Assembly (NCBI GenBank): GCA_028866355.1
Contig: JAGWIH010000042.1
Coordinates: 1 to 11,284 of the forward strand
From: Alphaproteobacteria bacterium
Lineage (GTDB): Bacteria > Pseudomonadota > Alphaproteobacteria > ATCC43930 > CGMCC-115725
DNA length: 11,284 nucleotides
Direction of reading: 5' to 3'
Of the stretch, positions 7,329-11,284 are shown in pieces. The notes beneath the pieces were generated by a model. The model had not been told where the DNA came from and ran no database searches. It was given only the letters and a program-made list of their open reading frames with translations. Every line of letters begins with the position of its first letter. Positions within the stretch are counted from its first letter, which is position 1. Position numbers and translations under genes: made by a program.

Positions 7329-8430
7329 CGCCTCCGGCAAGGCGCCGCAGCAACGCCTGCGCGGGCTCGACGTGCTGCGCGGCGTCGCCGCGCTCGCCGT
7401 CTGCCTCTTCCACTACACCGACAGTTTCCCGCGCGAGACCGGCATCGCGTTGCCGATCGCCTTTCATCTCGGCGACGCCATCCATGGCGTCGACATGTTC
7501 TTGGTCATCAGCGGGTTCGTCATCTACATGTCGATCGAGAAGACGCGCGATGCCTATGATTTCCTCACCGCGCGCATCTCGCGTCTCTATCCGGCCTTCA
7601 TCGCTTGTCTGCTGCTGACGACGGTCGTGGTCTGCTTCATCGGCGGCGTGCCGATCCTGAAGCCGAGCCTCGGCAAGTTCCTCGCCAACGTCTCGATGGT
7701 GCCCTACGTCTTCGGCCAGGACGTCGTTGACGGCGTCTATTGGACGCTCGCCTACGAGGCGTTCTTCTACATCTTTGCCGCTACCGTGATCCGGCGCGTC
7801 GGCCTCGACCGCGTCGAGTGGGTGTGCATTCCGTGGTTCGCCGCGGCGCTGATGATGCGGCTGGAGCCGATCTTCATCTGGCACTCGCCCTATCTCTTGC
7901 TGATGGCGCGCCTGGTGACGTCCGGCGCTTATGCCGGCTTGTTCATCCTGGGTATCATGCTCTACCGCATCTGCGCCGGCCAGGCGAAGCCGCTGACCTA
8001 TGTCATGCTGGTCGTCTGCCTGCTCAACACGCTCGTCGGGCCGCCGATCAACGTCAAGCCGCTGAACTCGGAGATCTATTGCGCGGTGATGTGCGGCGCC
8101 GCGTTTCTGGTCTGGCTCGGCGGCACCAACCGCATACCGGTGAAGCCATTCTGGGCGCTCGTCTTCCTCGGCGACATCTCGTACAGCTTCTATCTGCTGC
8201 ACGACGATATCGGCTTCGTGATGATGAAGTGGCTGCTGCAGTGGGGCGTCAACGCTTACGTCACGTTGGTGCTCACCTTCGCCGTCGCCGTGGCGATTTC
8301 CTACGCCATGAACCGGCTGGTCGAGAAGCCCGGCCAGCGCGCGTTGCGCGCGATGTTCAAGCGCTGGCGCGAACGCTTCGCCGCGCACACATGGCGGCCG
8401 GCGCAACCGAAGCCGCTCGCCGGCGACTAA
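7321..8430 (+). CDS. Acyltransferase-3 family membrane protein (OafA/NodX/ExoZ-like)
   Basis: The 369-residue integral membrane protein probably adds acetyl or another acyl group to a sugar hydroxyl. The family markers are in order: RGLDVLRGVAALAVCLFHY (residues 14-32, with the likely catalytic His31), HGVDMFLVISGFVIYMS (55-71), FLTARISRLYP (81-91), YWTLAYEAFFY (140-150, with Glu146), LGDISYSFYLLH and a final VEKPGQRALRAMF. About ten membrane helices are expected. No C-terminal SGNH domain is present, so this is the stand-alone form. The ATG at 7321 overlaps the previous stop by 8 bases and follows GGAG at about 8-9 bases, so translation is likely coupled. The longer open frame upstream of 7321 only shadows the GT39-like gene. 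The substrate is probably the product of the two transferases before it (inference). Confidence 0.9.
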   Translation: MSSASGKAPQQRLRGLDVLRGVAALAVCLFHYTDSFPRETGIALPIAFHLGDAIHGVDMFLVISGFVIYMSIEKTRDAYDFLTARISRLYPAFIACLLLTTVVVCFIGGVPILKPSLGKFLANVSMVPYVFGQDVVDGVYWTLAYEAFFYIFAATVIRRVGLDRVEWVCIPWFAAALMMRLEPIFIWHSPYLLLMARLVTSGAYAGLFILGIMLYRICAGQAKPLTYVMLVVCLLNTLVGPPINVKPLNSEIYCAVMCGAAFLVWLGGTNRIPVKPFWALVFLGDISYSFYLLHDDIGFVMMKWLLQWGVNAYVTLVLTFAVAVAISYAMNRLVEKPGQRALRAMFKRWRERFAAHTWRPAQPKPLAGD

Positions 8431-8437
8431 CCGAAGC

Positions 8438-8839
8438 TCAGGCCGCGGCGCGCGGCGCGTGCGGCATCGGCCGCGTCCGCCGCACCAGCGCCAAATCGAA
8501 CCGTTCCAGCACCTCGGCATGACGGCGCATCGGATCGTCGTTCCACGCCGACAGCCTCGAATGCGTGTGCAGCCCCCAGGCGAGCGCGTAGAAGCCCTTG
8601 TAGTAGTTCTGGATCAGCGTGCTGCGGTCGCCCTCCAGAAGATTGAGCACCGCGCGTTCGATGGCGCCCACCGGATCGAATGCGACGGCTTCGGGCGACG
8701 ACGCCTCGGTTGCGCGTCCGTGCGCATCTTTCGCCATCGCGCCCTGACACCAACCGGTGGCGACGAGGCGCCGGCCCTCGGTCAGAATGTCGAGAACGTC
8801 GAGATCGCGCCGCGTGGGCGCATGATTGAGGTCGTCCAT
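8438..8839 (-). CDS. Unrecognised small protein, DUF6197-like pattern
   Basis: This 133-residue soluble protein has no signal peptide or membrane segment. Its pattern is an N-terminal helix ending in LTEGRRLVATGWCQGAMAKDA, then PEAVAFDPVGAIERAVLNLL (about 49-68), and a C-terminal WNDDPMRRHAEVLERFDLA (about 99-117). That order resembles proteins labelled DUF6197, whose function is unknown; I am not certain of this match. The ATG at 8837-8839 was chosen over the 44 extra open codons upstream because GGAGGGAG lies just before it and the upstream residues look random. It faces the acyltransferase gene tail to tail with 7 bases between the stops, so it belongs to a separate transcript. No function is proposed. 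Confidence 0.7.
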   Translation of the reverse strand: MDDLNHAPTRRDLDVLDILTEGRRLVATGWCQGAMAKDAHGRATEASSPEAVAFDPVGAIERAVLNLLEGDRSTLIQNYYKGFYALAWGLHTHSRLSAWNDDPMRRHAEVLERFDLALVRRTRPMPHAPRAAA

Positions 8840-8892
8840 AGCTCCCTCCACCCGACGGCATGCGGTCCATCGGATCGCCAAAGGCGAATTGC

Positions 8893-8908
8893 GGCGGCTT
8901 TTGCCGCC
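8893..8908. repeat. Small perfect hairpin in the leader of the DUF6197-like gene
   Basis: GGCGGC and GCCGCC flank a TTTT loop (AAAA on the minus strand). It lies about 55 bases before the 8839 start, within the probable leader. No run of T follows on either strand, so it is not a standard terminator. A role in mRNA stability or translation is possible but not shown. Confidence 0.35.
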
Positions 8909-8966
8909 TGGGCATCGGTTCACGTCGATGCCGGGGCTCTTCGGCCCGCGTGTTGGTAGCGAATTG

Positions 8967-8996
8967 ACCATACGCCCGCGGTCATGACAGCTTCAA
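8967..8996 (-). promoter_or_regulatory. Possible promoter for the DUF6197-like gene
   Basis: On the minus strand TTGAAG (8991-8996) and TATGGT (8967-8972) are 18 bases apart. They lie in the gap after the GIY-YIG gene and would give a leader of about 120 bases. Both boxes are imperfect. Confidence 0.3.
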
Positions 8997-9046
8997 GACC
9001 GCCAACATTAAAACGTTGCTGCGCTGCGAGAGGCGCGGTTTTTGCC

Positions 9047-9286
9047 CTAGAGGCGCTTCCGCCCGAAGGCCCGACCGGAGGATGATTTTAGATATTTCTC
9101 AAATGCAAAGGCGCGTTCGGCGTCGGTGAAGGCCACGTAGGTGTTTAGCCGCCACGGTCTGTATTTCGACGTATGTGACACAGCGCCCGCATTGTACTTG
9201 GCCAGGCGTGCTCTCAAATCGATGGTTATCCCCGTATAATGTCGGTCCGGTTCGGCCGTGCTTTGAAGCAGGTATACGTACTTCAT
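9047..9286 (-). CDS. Small stand-alone GIY-YIG nuclease-domain protein
   Basis: The 79-residue protein is a single GIY-YIG domain of the UPF0213/YhbQ-like type. Motifs in order are YVYLL (3-7, the GIY position), HYTGIT (16-21, the YIG position), DLRARL (23-28, with the conserved Arg), HTSKYRPW (38-45) and FEKYLKSSSGRAF (62-74, with Glu63 as the likely metal-binding residue). The fold belongs to metal-dependent nucleases, but the cellular role of these short proteins is not settled. The ATG at 9284-9286 begins the domain exactly; the 24 open codons before it belong to the repeat-rich spacer. It lies 85 bases downstream of tRNA-Val in the same direction, separated by inverted repeats. Such genes are often found next to tRNAs in this class, as I recall. 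Confidence 0.9.
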   Translation of the reverse strand: MKYVYLLQSTAEPDRHYTGITIDLRARLAKYNAGAVSHTSKYRPWRLNTYVAFTDAERAFAFEKYLKSSSGRAFGRKRL

Positions 9287-9303
9287 GATGCCCGCCTCCG
9301 CTT

Positions 9304-9372
9304 CGCTCCGGCGTGGCAGTCTTCGCACCCAACTGGCTTGCCAAGTCGGAGCGCGCATAGCGCGCGAAGACT
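9304..9372. repeat. Palindrome-rich spacer between tRNA-Val and the GIY-YIG gene
   Basis: Three inverted repeats are visible. AGTCTTCGC (9318-9326) pairs with GCGAAGACT (9364-9372), CGCTCCG (9304-9310) with CGGAGCG (9347-9353), and GCGCGC-ATA-GCGCGC is at 9351-9365. The first two pairs interlock and cannot form together as simple nested stems. The element abuts the tRNA CCA end and may terminate the tRNA transcript or be a dispersed repeat. Confidence 0.6.
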
Positions 9373-9446
9373 GGTGGGCGATGAAGGTTTCGAACCTCCG
9401 ACCCCCTCGGTGTAAACGAGGTGCTCTACCGCTGAGCTAATCGCCC
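9372..9446 (-). tRNA. tRNA-Val (anticodon TAC)
   Basis: A 75-base cloverleaf including an encoded CCA (9372-9374). The acceptor stem GGGCGAT/ATCGCCC is perfect, the discriminator base is A, the anticodon stem is CCTCG/CGAGG and the loop is TTTACAC, giving TAC. The T arm is GGAGG-TTCGAAA-CCTTC. No clear promoter of its own is visible between it and the HU gene. Confidence 0.97.
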
Positions 9447-9460
9447 GGCCAGCGGAAAGC

Positions 9461-9489
9461 GGCTGCGCGCCGCTGTGGTGCGCGCAGCC
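9461..9489 (-). terminator. Second hairpin after the HU gene, probable terminator
   Basis: A perfect 10-base stem, GGCTGCGCGC (9461-9470) with GCGCGCAGCC (9480-9489), encloses a 9-base loop. On the minus strand it is followed by GCTTTCC, a short T run. It lies 15 bases before tRNA-Val, so it may end the HU transcript or act as a processing site before the tRNA. Confidence 0.5.
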
Positions 9490-9502
9490 TCGGACAATTC
9501 CA

Positions 9503-9523
9503 TGCGCGCCGCAAGGGCGCGCA
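9503..9523 (-). terminator. First hairpin after the HU gene
   Basis: TGCGCGCC (9503-9510) and GGCGCGCA (9516-9523) form a perfect 8-base stem with a 5-base loop, starting 5 bases after the HU stop codon. No T run follows, so it may protect the mRNA end more than terminate transcription. Confidence 0.45.
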
Positions 9524-9528
9524 ATCAA

Positions 9529-9801
9529 TCAGGCGATGGCGTCTTTGAGGCCTTTGCCGGCACGGAAACGCGGCACCTTGCGGGCCGCGATCTTGATGGT
9601 CTCGCCGGTACGCGGATTGCGGCCTTCGGTCGCCGCGCGGTTCGACACCACGAACGTGCCGAAGCCGGTGAGGCGGACCTCGCCACCCTTCTTCAGTTCC
9701 TTGGTGATTGAATCGAAGACCGCGTCGATCACGGTCTCCGCCTCGGACTTCTTGATGGTGGCGGTGGTTGCGACGGCGTCTACGAGTTCATTCTTGTTCA
9801 C
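9529..9801 (-). CDS. hupB: DNA-binding protein HU
   Basis: This 90-residue histone-like protein bends and compacts DNA as a dimer. The family signature is clear: GFGTF (46-50), then the DNA-contacting arm with RNPRTGE (61-67, with the DNA-intercalating Pro63 position) and VPRFRAGKGLKDAI at the end. The frame is open to an ATG at 9814-9816, but the start is almost surely the GTG at 9799-9801. It gives the usual VNKNELVDAVA N-terminus and normal length, and GGAGGG lies 7 bases upstream, overlapping the upstream ATG codon. The gene follows lon in the same direction, separated by a terminator and its own promoter. It is more probably HU than IHF, judging by overall sequence and by its position next to lon. 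Confidence 0.95.
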   Translation of the reverse strand: MNKNELVDAVATTATIKKSEAETVIDAVFDSITKELKKGGEVRLTGFGTFVVSNRAATEGRNPRTGETIKIAARKVPRFRAGKGLKDAIA

Positions 9802-9849
9802 GAGCGAGCCCTCCATGCGCCAAGCAGCGAGCGTCGAGATGACTTCGCG

Positions 9850-9864
9850 CTTTGCGGCGCAAAG
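9850..9864. repeat. 15-base palindrome at the expected HU transcription start
   Basis: CTTTGCG and CGCAAAG flank one central base, adjoining the HU -10 box (9863-9868) and spanning the expected start point. It could be an operator or a hairpin at the 5' end of the mRNA. No regulator can be named. Confidence 0.4.
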
Positions 9865-9892
9865 TCTAAATCGCCCTTTTCCGAAAGGTCAA
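9863..9892 (-). promoter_or_regulatory. Probable promoter of the HU gene
   Basis: On the minus strand TTGACC (9887-9892) and TAGACT (9863-9868) are 18 bases apart, upstream of HU and downstream of the lon terminator. The leader would be about 55 bases. Confidence 0.5.
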
Positions 9893-9902
9893 TCGGCGGA
9901 AA

Positions 9903-9937
9903 GCCGCGAATCCGGCATTTTCTGCCCGATTCGCGGC
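9903..9937 (-). terminator. Hairpin after lon, probable terminator
   Basis: A perfect 10-base stem (9903-9912 with 9928-9937; GCCGCGAATC and GATTCGCGGC) is extended, after one C-C mismatch, by GGCA/TGCC around a TTTTC loop. It begins 44 bases after the lon stop. On the minus strand only TTT follows; on the plus strand a run of five T follows. The stem is strong enough to be convincing in position. Confidence 0.65.
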
Positions 9938-9981
9938 ATTTTTCGCATCGACTCGTCGGTCGCCGGTGGCGCGCGGCCCGC

Positions 9982-11284
<1,303 letters not shown>

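Noticed and set aside
5706..7340. A 544-codon minus-strand open frame opposite the GT39-like gene
   Set aside because: It is rich in Arg, Gln and Gly, has no domain pattern, and mirrors a well-recognised membrane protein; long antisense frames are normal in high-GC DNA.
7210..8520. A 436-codon minus-strand open frame opposite the acyltransferase
   Set aside because: Low-complexity Arg/Asp/His-rich composition with no motif; shadow of the acyltransferase gene.
8893..8908. GGCGGC-TTTT-GCCGCC hairpin as an intrinsic terminator
   Set aside because: No T run follows on either strand, and it lies in the leader of a gene, not after one; kept only as a low-confidence hairpin.
9372..9446. tRNA-Val 3' end as an integrase attachment site for the accessory block
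   Set aside because: I found no second copy of the tRNA end near the other border and no integrase in the window.

Overview
The window looks like chromosomal DNA from a high-GC alphaproteobacterium, probably of the order Hyphomicrobiales (Rhizobiales). The reasons are the protein sequences of NuoA-F, Lon and HU, the tRNA-Asp(GTC) and tRNA-Val(TAC) genes with encoded CCA ends, and the gene order lon - hup - tRNA-Val - tRNA-Asp - nuoA. As I recall it, that order is a shared core arrangement in this class. Species cannot be assigned from the sequence alone.

Layout from right to left, the direction of transcription of most genes. Positions 11284-9982 hold the C-terminal part of lon, followed by a strong hairpin (9903-9937). 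HU (9529-9801) follows, with its own promoter. Two tandem hairpins come next, then tRNA-Val(TAC) (9372-9446). A palindrome-rich spacer leads into a small GIY-YIG protein gene (9047-9286), and then an unrecognised 133-residue protein resembling DUF6197 (8438-8839).

Three genes on the opposite (+) strand form one tight operon at 4633-8430: a family 2 glycosyltransferase, a membrane GT39/ArnT-like glycosyltransferase and an acyltransferase-3 membrane protein. They plausibly build and decorate a surface glycan or glycolipid. A stretch of about 470 bases without genes then leads back to the minus strand, where tRNA-Asp(GTC) precedes nuoA-nuoB-nuoC-nuoD-[ORF6N gene]-nuoE-nuoF, the start of a respiratory complex I operon. 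nuoF runs off the left edge.

Two things break the expected core order. First, about 5 kb of accessory genes (glycan operon, DUF6197-like gene, GIY-YIG gene) lie between the two tRNA genes. Second, an ORF6N-domain (phage-type DNA-binding) gene sits inside the nuo operon. It overlaps the nuoD stop by GTGA and ends four bases before nuoE, and it contains a perfect AT-rich 21-base palindrome within its coding sequence. These are the main points for a second look.
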